A DNA stretch of 49,561 nt, taken from NCBI GenBank assembly GCA_021740785.1, contig JAIOZI010000035.1, positions 1-49,561 on the forward strand, given 5' to 3'. The position numbers and the translations under genes were made by a program. This DNA comes from Melioribacteraceae bacterium. Its GTDB lineage: Bacteria > Bacteroidota > Ignavibacteria > Ignavibacteriales > Melioribacteraceae. Each line of letters opens with the position of its first letter. Within the stretch, counting starts at the first letter, position 1. Below are positions 25,975-34,233 of the stretch, in pieces. The notes beneath the pieces were generated by a model. The model did not search any database. It had not been told where the DNA came from and saw only the letters and a list, made by a program, of their open reading frames with translations.

Positions 25975-27237
25975 TTACTCACCAATAATTTTGCTGATAA
26001 TTGTTGAAAGATCTTCCAGATTTATATTCTGCTGTTCACCGTCGGACATATTTTTCAAAACAACTTCATTCCGTTCATATTCTTCCCCCCCGATAAACAG
26101 TACATACTTTGCATTAAATTTGTTTGCTTCCCTCATTTGAGCTTTTACACTTCTCTGCAAATAATCAAGTTCAACAACCAAATCATTCCTGCGTAAAATT
26201 AAAGAAAGATTATACGCTGCATTCTGCAATTCTTTATCCAATCTTACCAAGTATAAATCGATTGATTCTGTAGGTAGATCAAGACTTTTTTCATTTTCAC
26301 ATGCGAGTAAAATTCTCTCAATGCCAGCGGCAAACCCTACCCCGGGAATTGCGGTGCCGCCTAATTGTTCCGAGAGTCCGTCATATCTTCCGCCTCCGCA
26401 CAATGCACTTTGCGATCCGACTGATCCGCTGAGTATCTCAAATGTTGTGTGCGTGTAATAATCCAAACCGCGCACCAGTTTAGGATCAATTTCAAACGGA
26501 ATCTGAGCATGAAGCAATATTTGTTTTACCTTTTCAAAATTCTCCAAGCTATTGTCGTCCAGATGTTCAATAAGTAAAGGTGCGTCTTCCATTATTTTCT
26601 GATCGTTTTCCGCTTTGCTGTCAAAGATGCGAAGGATATTTGTTTCAAATCTTTTCTGACTATCTTCGGACAAATTCTTTAAATGGGGTGTTAAATATTC
26701 CCTTAAAATATTTTTATAATTTTCCCGCGAAACCGGAACTCCAAGCGAATTTATTTTTACGGTAAGATCATTTAATCCTAAGGATTTTAGAATGTCATAA
26801 GCGATTACAATCATTTCCGCATCCAATGCTGGATTATCGCTGCCGATTGCCTCGGCGCCGAATTGATGAAACTGCCTGTATCTGCCGGCTTGCGGTCTTT
26901 CCTGTCTGAACATTGGAGAGATATAATAGAGTTTATTAAGTCCTTGTTTTTTATCAAGCGAATGCTCATTTAATGCGCGAACTACTGAAGCCGTCATTTC
27001 CGGTTTCAAGGTTACACTAGTTTCACTTCTGTCGATAAACGTATACATTTCCTTGCTTACAATATCCGTCGCCTCTCCGATACCTCTTGCAAAAAGTGAA
27101 GTCTCCTCAAAAACCGGTGTACGAATTTCCTTATAATTGAAACATTCCATTATATATGAAACAATCATTTCAAGATAATGCCACCGAGCAATTTGATCGG
27201 GTAAAATATCCTTTGTACCTGTAATAGCTTTAATCAT
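25975..27237 (-). CDS. hisS: Histidyl-tRNA synthetase
   Basis: 420 aa class II synthetase. Motif 2 is FRQERPQAGRYRQFHQFGAE, the histidine-specific signature is LVRGLDYYTHTTFEI, motif 3 is GVGFAAGIERILLA, and the C-terminal anticodon-binding domain occupies ~325-420. It charges tRNA-His. It is the first gene of a hisS-hypothetical-rlmB cluster and is not linked to the his biosynthetic operon ~14 kb away. A short near-palindrome (CTACCTAATTAGTAG, 27248-27262) sits 10 bp upstream of the start. Confidence 0.97.
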   Translation of the reverse strand: MIKAITGTKDILPDQIARWHYLEMIVSYIMECFNYKEIRTPVFEETSLFARGIGEATDIVSKEMYTFIDRSETSVTLKPEMTASVVRALNEHSLDKKQGLNKLYYISPMFRQERPQAGRYRQFHQFGAEAIGSDNPALDAEMIVIAYDILKSLGLNDLTVKINSLGVPVSRENYKNILREYLTPHLKNLSEDSQKRFETNILRIFDSKAENDQKIMEDAPLLIEHLDDNSLENFEKVKQILLHAQIPFEIDPKLVRGLDYYTHTTFEILSGSVGSQSALCGGGRYDGLSEQLGGTAIPGVGFAAGIERILLACENEKSLDLPTESIDLYLVRLDKELQNAAYNLSLILRRNDLVVELDYLQRSVKAQMREANKFNAKYVLFIGGEEYERNEVVLKNMSDGEQQNINLEDLSTIISKIIGE

Positions 27238-27475
27238 ATTATAATTTCTACCTAATTAGTAGCATCAATCATTGTTTTTTTCAGTAAAACGAAATTACAA
27301 CAAAATCGAGTGTAATACAATTTTACTTTTCTGCTATCAAACAATATATCCAATGTTTTCAACTTTGCATAAGGAGAATAATTCTATTGATTAACAATCC
27401 TCTTTTGAATATTTTCAATATATTAAAAGCCAAATAAAACTAATTGGAATTAATCAAAATAATATGGAGGAAAAA

Positions 27476-27619
27476 ATGGCTAGGAATGAAAAGACCTCTA
27501 AGCGTGTTGCGACAAAAGCATCAAAACTCCTTAGAAATCCTAAATCCTCAAAGACTGTTAAGAGTGTTGCAGCCTCAGCCTTAACTCAAAGGCCCGATAA
27601 AAAAAAGGGCAAAAAGTAG
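27476..27619 (+). CDS. Small basic protein of a widespread uncharacterised family
   Basis: 47 aa with a good ribosome site (TGGAGG, 5 bases before ATG 27476). It is very rich in Lys/Arg/Ser/Ala: MARNEKTSKRVATKASKLL, then NPKSSKTVKSVAASALTQ and a KKKGKK tail. Proteins of this pattern are familiar as short hypotheticals in many bacteria, but I know no assigned function. The composition is histone-like and could bind nucleic acid. It stands alone in the accessory patch, followed by a broken ORF. Confidence 0.72.
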   Translation: MARNEKTSKRVATKASKLLRNPKSSKTVKSVAASALTQRPDKKKGKK

Positions 27620-27723
27620 ATTTCACTTTATCGTTTTATCTTTGATATCGGGCAGATCGACTTGAGCAGTTTCTTTGATTATCCTCAAGTTTAGGAAAGG
27701 AAATAATTGAGCAGGTGGATGAT

Positions 27724-27909
27724 ATGAATGTCCATAATCATATAGTTATTCACGATCACCAGCTAAGAGCTGAATTCCAAAGAATGATTAAATCCGGCAT
27801 GAAGGTAAAAGATGCTTGAGAGCAGTTAGCAATTAAAATCCTAACCGGTCCGGACGGAAGGTGCTACATGCTCAGTATGAAAGCAATTGAGAAAATAATT
27901 TACCGGTAA
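27724..27909 (+). pseudogene. Small ORF interrupted by one in-frame TGA
   Basis: ATG 27724, preceded by AGGTGG, opens 31 codons (MNVHNHIVIHDHQLRAEFQ...GMKVKDA). It then meets TGA at 27817-27819, and the same frame continues for 29 protein-like codons (EQLAIKILTGPDGRCYMLSM...) to TAA. A single CGA-to-TGA change would restore a 61-residue protein. The most likely reading is a nonsense-mutated gene. Readthrough or selenocysteine is possible in principle, but no supporting hairpin was recognised. Confidence 0.5.
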
Positions 27910-27929
27910 AACGCCCAAGTTTGACCTAG

Positions 27930-28076
27930 GTGCCACGAGCTAAGAAAACACACAAGCATCTCCATACCTCGGCCCGATTAATCAATATTAGCACACGAAA
28001 ATTAAAGGATGTGAAGAAAAATAATCATACCAAGGACTCAAATCAGTTCACAGAATTCATTGAAAAGGAATTCTAA
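27930..28076 (+). CDS. Possible small basic ORF (GTG start)
   Basis: An open frame of 48 codons from GTG 27930, coding a basic, histidine-rich sequence (PRAKKTHKHLHTSARLIN...FTEFIEKEF). There is no clear ribosome site and the start codon is weak. It may be a degenerate remnant of accessory DNA rather than a live gene. Confidence 0.25.
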   Translation: MPRAKKTHKHLHTSARLINISTRKLKDVKKNNHTKDSNQFTEFIEKEF

Positions 28077-28123
28077 AAAATTTAATTTATATATGTATTC
28101 ACCAATACTTAGGAATAGATCAA

Positions 28124-28729
28124 ATGAAATCAACCGATATAATTGATACTCTCATCCTATTCAATGAAAAAGCTGAGATATTAAAAACAAGCAGATACTT
28201 CAAAGAAATATTAAAAAGCGGCAGTAGCCTTAATATCTCTGTTGAAGCCTGGGGAAAAATTACGGTTGATCTAAAAGGTCCAGATGATGAATCTATCAGG
28301 TCTTTTGCTTTAACCTTTAGATTTTTTATTCAAGACAATGAAAGATGTTCCATTAGGAACATTTCCGATATATATAGGGAATCCATTATCCCTCAATTAA
28401 TAAGGATTGAATTCCAAAAGCACTATACTGAAATTCAATCATTTCTTAAGACTGAGTCACTCTTAAAAGTAAACAAAAAAAGAATCGATTATAAAAGTAT
28501 CCTGGAAATATTTTTTTATGGTAATTTAGCTCATGCAAATAAAGTGAAAAAACAAATTTTTGATTATTGGATGAAAGATATAATTAAGAAAGGGATTTAT
28601 ATTTCAGATTTTCATATTATACTATCCACGATGCTTAAATTTATACTCTTCGTTTACGAAAAAAATACTGAGATTATTAGGTTTATTGAACAACAATCTG
28701 AGGATAAAAAAATATCCAAGGGGATTTAA
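28124..28729 (+). CDS. Hypothetical protein
   Basis: 201 aa, not recognised. ATG 28124 is preceded by AGGAA. There is no signal peptide or membrane helix. The sequence has a strand-rich first half (SLNISVEAWGKITVDLKG, ALTFRFFIQD) and a helical second half (YRESIIPQLIRIEFQKHYTEI). It overlaps the upstream region of the lipoprotein gene, whose start is 4 bp after this stop, so the two are likely co-transcribed. It belongs to the accessory patch near an integrase stump, so horizontal origin is plausible but unproven. Confidence 0.65.
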   Translation: MKSTDIIDTLILFNEKAEILKTSRYFKEILKSGSSLNISVEAWGKITVDLKGPDDESIRSFALTFRFFIQDNERCSIRNISDIYRESIIPQLIRIEFQKHYTEIQSFLKTESLLKVNKKRIDYKSILEIFFYGNLAHANKVKKQIFDYWMKDIIKKGIYISDFHIILSTMLKFILFVYEKNTEIIRFIEQQSEDKKISKGI

Positions 28730-28733
28730 TTAT

Positions 28734-29444
28734 ATGAAAATACTCTTAGTTACTTTTGTGATTTCAATTCTTTTTATTTCTGGTTGTAATCAAAAGTTGA
28801 AATTTAATGAGATCAAGGTCGGTATGACGTATAATGAAGTCGAGAATATTATTGGGAAACCAATTTCTCAAACTCGTGGAGCTAATGAATTGCGCTACGA
28901 TTTAGATAATATACCTTATGAAATACTTTCTAGAATCAGACAAGATGATCTAACAACAAACCTTGATACCAATCGTTGGATTGTACCACACGAAATAAAA
29001 ACCATTGGTAATCTTATTTATATCAGTTGGCATTACGATGAATTTAAGACTGATACATTTTATACCGTACTGGATGAGTATAAGACGGTAGCAGATACAA
29101 CATTTAATAAATACCCGGTCTATTTCATTGATAATATTAGGGTCTCTAAACATGATTATGATAAATCGGACGGCTACGAGTATAGATTACATGACAACAA
29201 ATTAGTAGACAAATCCCTTTATGATGCCTATAAAAAGGCAGGCTATTATAAATTGCCGCCGCCCCGGAGAGTTTCGAAAACAATTGAATATCGTGATGAT
29301 ATGAAGATCAACTACATTGAAGTCAAAGATTCAGTTGAAAATCTTTATTATGAAGTGGAGTATCAATACTGTATTATTTTTGATGCCTCGAGTGGCCGTG
29401 TTACAACTAGCGGATATTTTCCACTTTACTTGAAGAAGTTATGA
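28734..29444 (+). CDS. Lipoprotein with SmpA/OmlA-like N-terminus
   Basis: 236 aa from ATG 28734, chosen because AAGGGGA sits 9 bases upstream and the lipoprotein signal follows at once (MKILLVTFVISILFISGC). The lipobox LFISGC predicts lipidation at C18. The mature start NEIKVGMTYNEVENIIGKP is the SmpA/BamE-like 'KxGMxxxxVxxxxGxP' module, a small outer-membrane-associated fold. The rest, residues ~60-236, is not recognised and rich in Tyr/Asp. It ends at a convergent terminator. Confidence 0.72.
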   Translation: MKILLVTFVISILFISGCNQKLKFNEIKVGMTYNEVENIIGKPISQTRGANELRYDLDNIPYEILSRIRQDDLTTNLDTNRWIVPHEIKTIGNLIYISWHYDEFKTDTFYTVLDEYKTVADTTFNKYPVYFIDNIRVSKHDYDKSDGYEYRLHDNKLVDKSLYDAYKKAGYYKLPPPRRVSKTIEYRDDMKINYIEVKDSVENLYYEVEYQYCIIFDASSGRVTTSGYFPLYLKKL

Positions 29445-29480
29445 AGAGCTAGAAAATTAAGTAGTGATGCTCTTCAATAA
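29439..29480. terminator. Convergent hairpin between lipoprotein and small Cys-protein genes
   Basis: TGAAGAGC (29442-29449, containing the lipoprotein stop) pairs perfectly with GCTCTTCA (29469-29476), with a 19-base loop and AT-rich flanks (ATAATTAT). It separates two convergent genes. Confidence 0.5.
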
Positions 29481-29708
29481 TTATAGGTCCTTGATTTTGT
29501 TAATTTCACGTGGATATTTGCATTCACTGGTATTAAAAAATATGCAGAATGATGCATCACACTCTGTCTTGTATTCCTTTAAACAATACTTCTTAAATAA
29601 CAACTGATCAATATCACTTTTTAGTTTTTCGTATTTTTTAAAAATTGCCTCATTATCTTTGACAAATAATTTCAACTCTTCCAATTTTGATTCAACATCA
29701 TGCTTCAT
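29481..29708 (-). CDS. Small helical protein with cysteine-rich tail
   Basis: 75 aa, not recognised. Residues 1-~38 predict a charged amphipathic helix (ESKLEELKLFVKDNEAIFKK). The tail has four cysteines (YCLKEY...TECDASFCIFF...SECKYP) that could bind metal. It starts 2 bp after the thymidylate kinase stop, so it should be co-translated. Function unknown. Confidence 0.6.
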   Translation of the reverse strand: MKHDVESKLEELKLFVKDNEAIFKKYEKLKSDIDQLLFKKYCLKEYKTECDASFCIFFNTSECKYPREINKIKDL

Positions 29709-29710
29709 AA

Positions 29711-30412
29711 TCAGTTAGAATTTATTTCAAATTTTTTACTAGTATAATTGTAACCAAATAAATCCTGCTGTTCTCGAATAGTTAAAAGATAGGGGGACAT
29801 TATTGAATTCATAATGTTTTTAATATTGCTAAATACAACTTCTTCGTTTGGAGTACTATCAATTAATTGTATATAGGGAGCTTGTAATTGCTGAAATATT
29901 TGTCTTGATTTTTCCAATGCATCTTCTTTTTCAAAATGATTTGGTGTATCCCCTCTTGAATATTGAATTCTCCTAAGTCCAATATTAACTGCACAATCAA
30001 GAATGATTACAATATCTGGGATAATTGCAATTTTTTCATTTTCTTTTAGTATATACTTGGGGTCTAAACCTAGGGCGCCCTGGTAAGCGACCGAAGAAAT
30101 AAAGTAGCGATCAATAATAACTAATTTTTTTTGATCTAATGCAGGTTTAATATTAATTTCACAATCCTCTTTTCTGTCCTCGATAAATAATTCTAACTCA
30201 TATTCAGGTGATATATTATCGCGTCCATTTTTGGCTAACCCCCTAATCATTTGTCCATATTTGCCATCTGTAGGCTCTTTAAATTTAGCGACATGTAACC
30301 CTTTATTCTTATAATATTGATGAAGCATATTTACTTGTGTAGTTTTCCCTGCTCCATCGATTCCCTCTATAGCTACTAATATTCCTTTACTCAAAGTATA
30401 TTTAATTGACAA
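29711..30412 (-). CDS. Thymidylate kinase-like nucleotide kinase
   Basis: 233 aa. The P-loop is GIDGAGKTTQ (17-26), the DR motif is DRYFISSVAYQGALG, and a LID-like segment (RIQYSRGDTPNHFEKED) follows. This fits dTMP kinase, which makes dTDP for DNA synthesis. Location in an accessory patch with a small Cys-protein and an integrase stump raises the possibility that it is an extra copy rather than the housekeeping tmk; the rest of the genome would decide. The C-terminal ~25 residues exceed the usual length. Confidence 0.85.
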   Translation of the reverse strand: MSIKYTLSKGILVAIEGIDGAGKTTQVNMLHQYYKNKGLHVAKFKEPTDGKYGQMIRGLAKNGRDNISPEYELELFIEDRKEDCEINIKPALDQKKLVIIDRYFISSVAYQGALGLDPKYILKENEKIAIIPDIVIILDCAVNIGLRRIQYSRGDTPNHFEKEDALEKSRQIFQQLQAPYIQLIDSTPNEEVVFSNIKNIMNSIMSPYLLTIREQQDLFGYNYTSKKFEINSN

Positions 30413-30553
30413 TTCTACTCCATAAAAAATTAATTTAATGCCTTCCTTGTTTTTCCTTTTATTAAATATATGAATATGAATTCAAACCCACAAATTTAAA
30501 ATCGCTCATTAATTTACTCAATCTTCGGATTCAACTCTCGTTATGCATTAATT

Positions 30554-30826
30554 TCATGAAGTATTCTCAAATAAATCAATTTTGCTGCTTTTCATCTGAT
30601 CATAATTGTAGTTTAGCTCTCTCCATTGAAATTCTTTATCGAGCCTAATTTTTTGAGCTAACTCCATAATTCTATTAGGCTCTTTTACTGGATCCTTGGG
30701 CTGGAAATATAAACCCAATGATTCATATTTTCTTGGATGCCCTTTCTTGAAATAGCTTAAATAGAGAGCGATCTTTACATGCTTCCCGTTTCTCTTGATT
30801 TTTTTTTGGATAACCTTAACAGCCAT
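30554..30826 (-). pseudogene. Truncated tyrosine integrase (arm DNA-binding domain only)
   Basis: 90 aa with ribosome site GGAAGTG. The sequence KRNGKHVKIALYLSYFKKG...RKYESLGLYFQPKD...RIMELAQKIRLDKEFQ resembles the N-terminal arm-binding domain of Bacteroidetes tyrosine recombinases. The core-binding and catalytic domains (R-H-R-Y) are absent: the frame stops soon after and nothing downstream resembles them. It is best read as a stump left by loss of a mobile element. A stand-alone DNA-binding regulator is the alternative. Confidence 0.6.
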
Positions 30827-30849
30827 TAGTACACTTCCATTGATCTGAA

Positions 30850-30891
30850 GAGTAACATTTATTGTTACTCATTATTAATGTAGTAACATTT
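30850..30891. repeat. Repeated AGTAACA sites upstream of the integrase stump
   Basis: GAGTAACA (30850-30857) and its complement TGTTACTC (30863-30870) form an 8-bp palindrome with a 5-base spacer. AGTAACATTT at 30851-30860 recurs at 30882-30891, 31 bp away. The three copies in front of an integrase gene resemble arm-type or regulatory binding sites. Confidence 0.45.
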
Positions 30892-30955
30892 TGGTAGCAC
30901 GTTTTTTCTAAACTGCTTATTACCAAATAAAAAGATATGGGACATTATAGTAAAC

Positions 30956-30980
30956 AGAAGCCAACAATATCAAGGCTTCC
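30956..30980 (-). terminator. Possible weak terminator after the EIIA gene
   Basis: GAAGCC (30957-30962) and GGCTTC (30974-30979) form a 6-bp stem with an 11-base loop, ~55 bases past the EIIA stop. The downstream T-tract is poor (TGTTTACTATAAT). Confidence 0.25.
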
Positions 30981-31034
30981 CTTTGAGTCGAGTTCGATTA
31001 GTATTGAAGTAACTTAGATTAAGAATCTGTTGAT

Positions 31035-31508
31035 CTACCTAATTTCGAAGTGTTTATTTTCCTCTTCCGAAAAGATTGATAATATTTCTTCGGAAGACTT
31101 TGCCTCGGACAAACTTTTGCGGAATTCCTCTTTGTTCATCATTCTTGATATTCTGCTTAATAATTTTATATGGGGACCCACTAAATTTTCTTTCCCTACC
31201 AATAGAAAAATGAGATTAACAGGATTCTGATCAAGAGCATTAAAATCAATAGGTTCTGAAGTTTTGGCAAATGCGGCAATCATTTCTGTTACGCCGTTAG
31301 TTTTAGCATGTGGAATTGCAAATCCCTGTCCAACCCCTGTAGACATAATCTTTTCTCTATCATGAACAGCATTTCTAACTACTTCCAAATCTAAAACTCT
31401 ATCGTCATCTGCGAAAAGATCAATAATTTCATTAATTATCTCGGTTTTATCTATCTTTTCAAGATTTGGAATTATCCTCTCAACTTTTAGTATGTCGCTT
31501 ATTTTCAT
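31035..31508 (-). CDS. PTS EIIA (PtsN/fructose type) domain protein
   Basis: 157 aa single EIIA-2 domain. The phosphorylatable histidine H67 is in GFAIPHAKT. Other signatures are DRVLDLEVVRNAVHDREKI and NLIFLLVGKENLVGPHIKLL. With no EIIB/EIIC beside it, a PtsN-like signalling role is more likely than sugar transport. It is divergent from the SDR-like gene. Confidence 0.9.
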   Translation of the reverse strand: MKISDILKVERIIPNLEKIDKTEIINEIIDLFADDDRVLDLEVVRNAVHDREKIMSTGVGQGFAIPHAKTNGVTEMIAAFAKTSEPIDFNALDQNPVNLIFLLVGKENLVGPHIKLLSRISRMMNKEEFRKSLSEAKSSEEILSIFSEEENKHFEIR

Positions 31509-31676
31509 ATTTAATCAGCTCTATCTTTTTATAGGTACAAACTCAAATTTAGTTAAATCACATGACTAATTAAAATAATTTATTCGATGACCACAGACGA
31601 ATCCTATTTCTCTTGCCTCGTTATTTCTTAAAATGTAACTTTAACATTCAAACAAAAATGAATTGATGAGGAGTTT

Positions 31677-33377
31677 ATGGATATTCAAGGAAAAGTAGTA
31701 TTGGTAATGGGCGGTTGGGGTTTGGTAGGTAATGCTCTTACTCGTAAGCTCATGGTAGAAGAGCCAAGACAAATTATTATTTCATCATTAAGAAAAGAAG
31801 AAGCTCTAGAACAGGTGAACAATTTAAAGAAAGATTACCCCGATATGCCGGATGATTATTTTGTACCGTGGTGGGGAAATATTTTTGTTAGGTACGAATT
31901 TAAGGATGAGAACAGGTTCGAAATATTGAAGGACCCGGATAAGCGAAAAGTGCTGATGCATGATTTTATGGATGAAATGACACCCGACATACTGGAAAAT
32001 TCTTCCGTTTACAAATTAATAACTGAACACAATCCTGATGTAATTGTTGACTGTATTAATTCCGCAACGGGAATTGCATACCAAGATATTTACACAACCT
32101 ATCACAACATTAAAAAAACAATTAACAACAATCCAACTGTTGAAAATCTGGCTGAAGAAACAGAGAAATTACTTTGTACACTTTACATCCCGCAATTAAT
32201 AAGGCATATTCAATTGATGTACGCATCAATGAATAAGGCTAAGACAAAAATTTATATTAAAATCGGAACAAGCGGAACCGGCGGAATGGGTCTCAACATT
32301 CCTTACACACACAGCGAGGAAAAACCTTCAAGAGTATTGCTGAGCAAGTCATGCGTTGCCGGCGCACACACACTACTTCTTTTTCTAATGGGTAGAACTC
32401 CGGAAGGAGCAATTACAAAAGAAATTAAACCTACCGCGGCAATTGCTTGGAAGCGAATCGAATTCGGAGAGATAACAAAAGGCGGTCAGCCGATAAAACT
32501 TTATGAAGTTCCTTTTGATCAGACTACCAAATTGGAAGGCAGCCTTTCACTTCAATTGGAAAATGAATTTCCCGCAACCGGTGAAAATTTAAAATCCGTA
32601 TTCATTGATACAGGTGAAAACGGAACTTTCTCTCGCGGAGAATTTGAAGCAATTACTACACAGGGTCAGATGGAATACGTTACTCCCGAAGAAATTGCAG
32701 AAGATGCAATATTCGAAATTAAAGGAGGCAATACCGGGCATGATATCATCAACGCGCTAGACAACGCAACATTGGAACCGACATACCGCGCCGGTTACCT
32801 TCAGCATTCAGCAGTATCTAAATTAAGACAATTGGAAAAACTAAACGATAAAGATAGTGTTGCATTCGAGCTGCTCGGACCTCCGAGACTATCAAAACTT
32901 TTGTATGAAATTTATCTCATCAAAAAGGTTTATCCGAAATTTAAAGAGATAATCAATGCCGATCACAAAGAACTCTCTGCGAAAATTGTTGATATAATTA
33001 AATCAAATGATCAGTTAAGAAATGAAATTACTTCTATCGGGATGCCGATCTTACTTCCGGACGGTAAATCTTTAATAAGGGGAAACAAAATAAAAATTCC
33101 CCCGTTCCGCGGTGAAAATGAATATGAGGTTACTGATGAAAAAATCGAGATTTGGGCTCATGACGGATGGATAGATTTAAGAGAAAAAAATATGTTGAAA
33201 TGGCAGAAACGATTGCAAGAGATTGTCGATATCTCAGAAGCAATACCTGAAAGCGATACCAGTTCTCACTTTGTTAGAACGAAACAATACTGGAACGAAT
33301 TTGATGAAATTGATATCGGTAAAGTTGTCGGCTGGCTTTTTATAGATGAAGAACACGGGAAAAGGATGAAAGCATAA
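31677..33377 (+). CDS. SDR/epimerase-like NAD(P)-binding protein, function unknown
   Basis: 566 aa with a strong ribosome site (GAGGAG). The N-terminus has a beta-alpha-beta NAD(P) site (VVLVMGGWGLVGNALTRKLM, residues ~7-26). A second stretch IYIKIGTSGTGGMGLNIPY (~198-216) resembles an SDR active-site strand, but no YxxxK was confirmed. The remaining ~350 residues are not recognised; residues ~355-375 (GGNTGHDIINALDNATLEPT) and a charged C-terminus show no membrane helix. It is about twice the length of a typical SDR. No operon partner is present; it ends at a strong convergent terminator. Confidence 0.7.
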   Translation: MDIQGKVVLVMGGWGLVGNALTRKLMVEEPRQIIISSLRKEEALEQVNNLKKDYPDMPDDYFVPWWGNIFVRYEFKDENRFEILKDPDKRKVLMHDFMDEMTPDILENSSVYKLITEHNPDVIVDCINSATGIAYQDIYTTYHNIKKTINNNPTVENLAEETEKLLCTLYIPQLIRHIQLMYASMNKAKTKIYIKIGTSGTGGMGLNIPYTHSEEKPSRVLLSKSCVAGAHTLLLFLMGRTPEGAITKEIKPTAAIAWKRIEFGEITKGGQPIKLYEVPFDQTTKLEGSLSLQLENEFPATGENLKSVFIDTGENGTFSRGEFEAITTQGQMEYVTPEEIAEDAIFEIKGGNTGHDIINALDNATLEPTYRAGYLQHSAVSKLRQLEKLNDKDSVAFELLGPPRLSKLLYEIYLIKKVYPKFKEIINADHKELSAKIVDIIKSNDQLRNEITSIGMPILLPDGKSLIRGNKIKIPPFRGENEYEVTDEKIEIWAHDGWIDLREKNMLKWQKRLQEIVDISEAIPESDTSSHFVRTKQYWNEFDEIDIGKVVGWLFIDEEHGKRMKA

Positions 33378-33390
33378 TATAACAATTCAA

Positions 33391-33427
33391 ATCCGGTCGG
33401 GTTCGTATAAAACGAATTCGACCGGAT
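33391..33427. terminator. Convergent terminator
   Basis: ATCCGGTCG (33391-33399) pairs with CGACCGGAT (33419-33427); the inner arm TTCGT/ACGAA (33402-33406/33412-33416) extends the stem through two G-U pairs, with a 5-base loop. It lies between the SDR-like gene and the LOG-family gene. Confidence 0.82.
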
Positions 33428-33443
33428 AATAAAATCGTCCCAA

Positions 33444-34136
33444 CTAAAAATTCGTTGTAAATTCTTTTCCCTTGTGAAATTCATACATTATATTTGCCGC
33501 TTCTTCAGGATCATCAGTAACGGAAAAAAGATTCATATCATCCTGACTTATATATCCTTCAGCCAGCATCTTTTTCTTTACCCAATCAATTAATCCTTCC
33601 CAATGTTCTTTTCCCATAAGCACTACAGGAAATTTAGCTGTCTTTCCCGTTTGAATTAGTGTAAGTACTTCGAAAAATTCGTCAATTGTACCAAAACCTC
33701 CCGGTAACAGAATATATCCCTGAGCGTATTTAAACATCATTGTTTTGCGAACGAAGAAATATCTAAAATTAATAAGTTTATCCCGGTCAATATATTTATT
33801 TGCACCCTGTTCATGAGGCAGAATAATATTTATACCACAGGAACTCCCTTCTGCATCGGACGCGCCTTTATTTGCAGCCTCCATAATTCCGGGTCCGCCC
33901 CCTGTAATAATGCCGAATCCTTTATTTACAATCGATCTTGTAGTTTCAACAGCGAGTTTATAATATTTATGTTCGGGTTTCGTTCTAGCCGAACCAAATA
34001 CACATATACTTGGAAGAATATTGCCCATCAATTCGAATCCATCAACGAATTCAGCCATAATTCTAAATATCCGCCAAAGGTCTTCTTGTGAATTTTTTAA
34101 TTTTGTCTGTGAGATCTGTTCGAGTTTTACAGCCAT
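33444..34136 (-). CDS. LOG-family protein (TIGR00730, cytokinin-riboside phosphoribohydrolase-like)
   Basis: 230 aa from ATG 34136, chosen because GGAGAA lies 7 bases upstream. The LOG/'lysine decarboxylase-like' signatures are present: CVFGSARTKPEHKYY, GFGIITGGGPGIMEAANKGA and LPGGFGTIDEFFEVLT (PGGxGTxxE). Family members hydrolyse nucleotide 5'-monophosphates to base and ribose phosphate. The exact substrate in bacteria without cytokinins is uncertain. Confidence 0.88.
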   Translation of the reverse strand: MAVKLEQISQTKLKNSQEDLWRIFRIMAEFVDGFELMGNILPSICVFGSARTKPEHKYYKLAVETTRSIVNKGFGIITGGGPGIMEAANKGASDAEGSSCGINIILPHEQGANKYIDRDKLINFRYFFVRKTMMFKYAQGYILLPGGFGTIDEFFEVLTLIQTGKTAKFPVVLMGKEHWEGLIDWVKKKMLAEGYISQDDMNLFSVTDDPEEAANIMYEFHKGKEFTTNF

Positions 34137-34233
34137 ATTATTTCTCCAATTGTAAATCAAAAACTAAATAATAATTATAATTTTGTTGAAGTCAAATAAA
34201 ATTGGCGTGGAATTAAAGATCAAAATGAAGGAA

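Noticed and set aside
27817-27819. TGA as a selenocysteine codon
   Set aside because: No bacterial SECIS-like hairpin was recognised just downstream, the neighbouring residues are not of a known selenoprotein, and one transition from CGA explains it.
30962-31015. Possible tRNA 3' end (GAGTTCGATTAG)
   Set aside because: No acceptor or anticodon stem can be formed around it.
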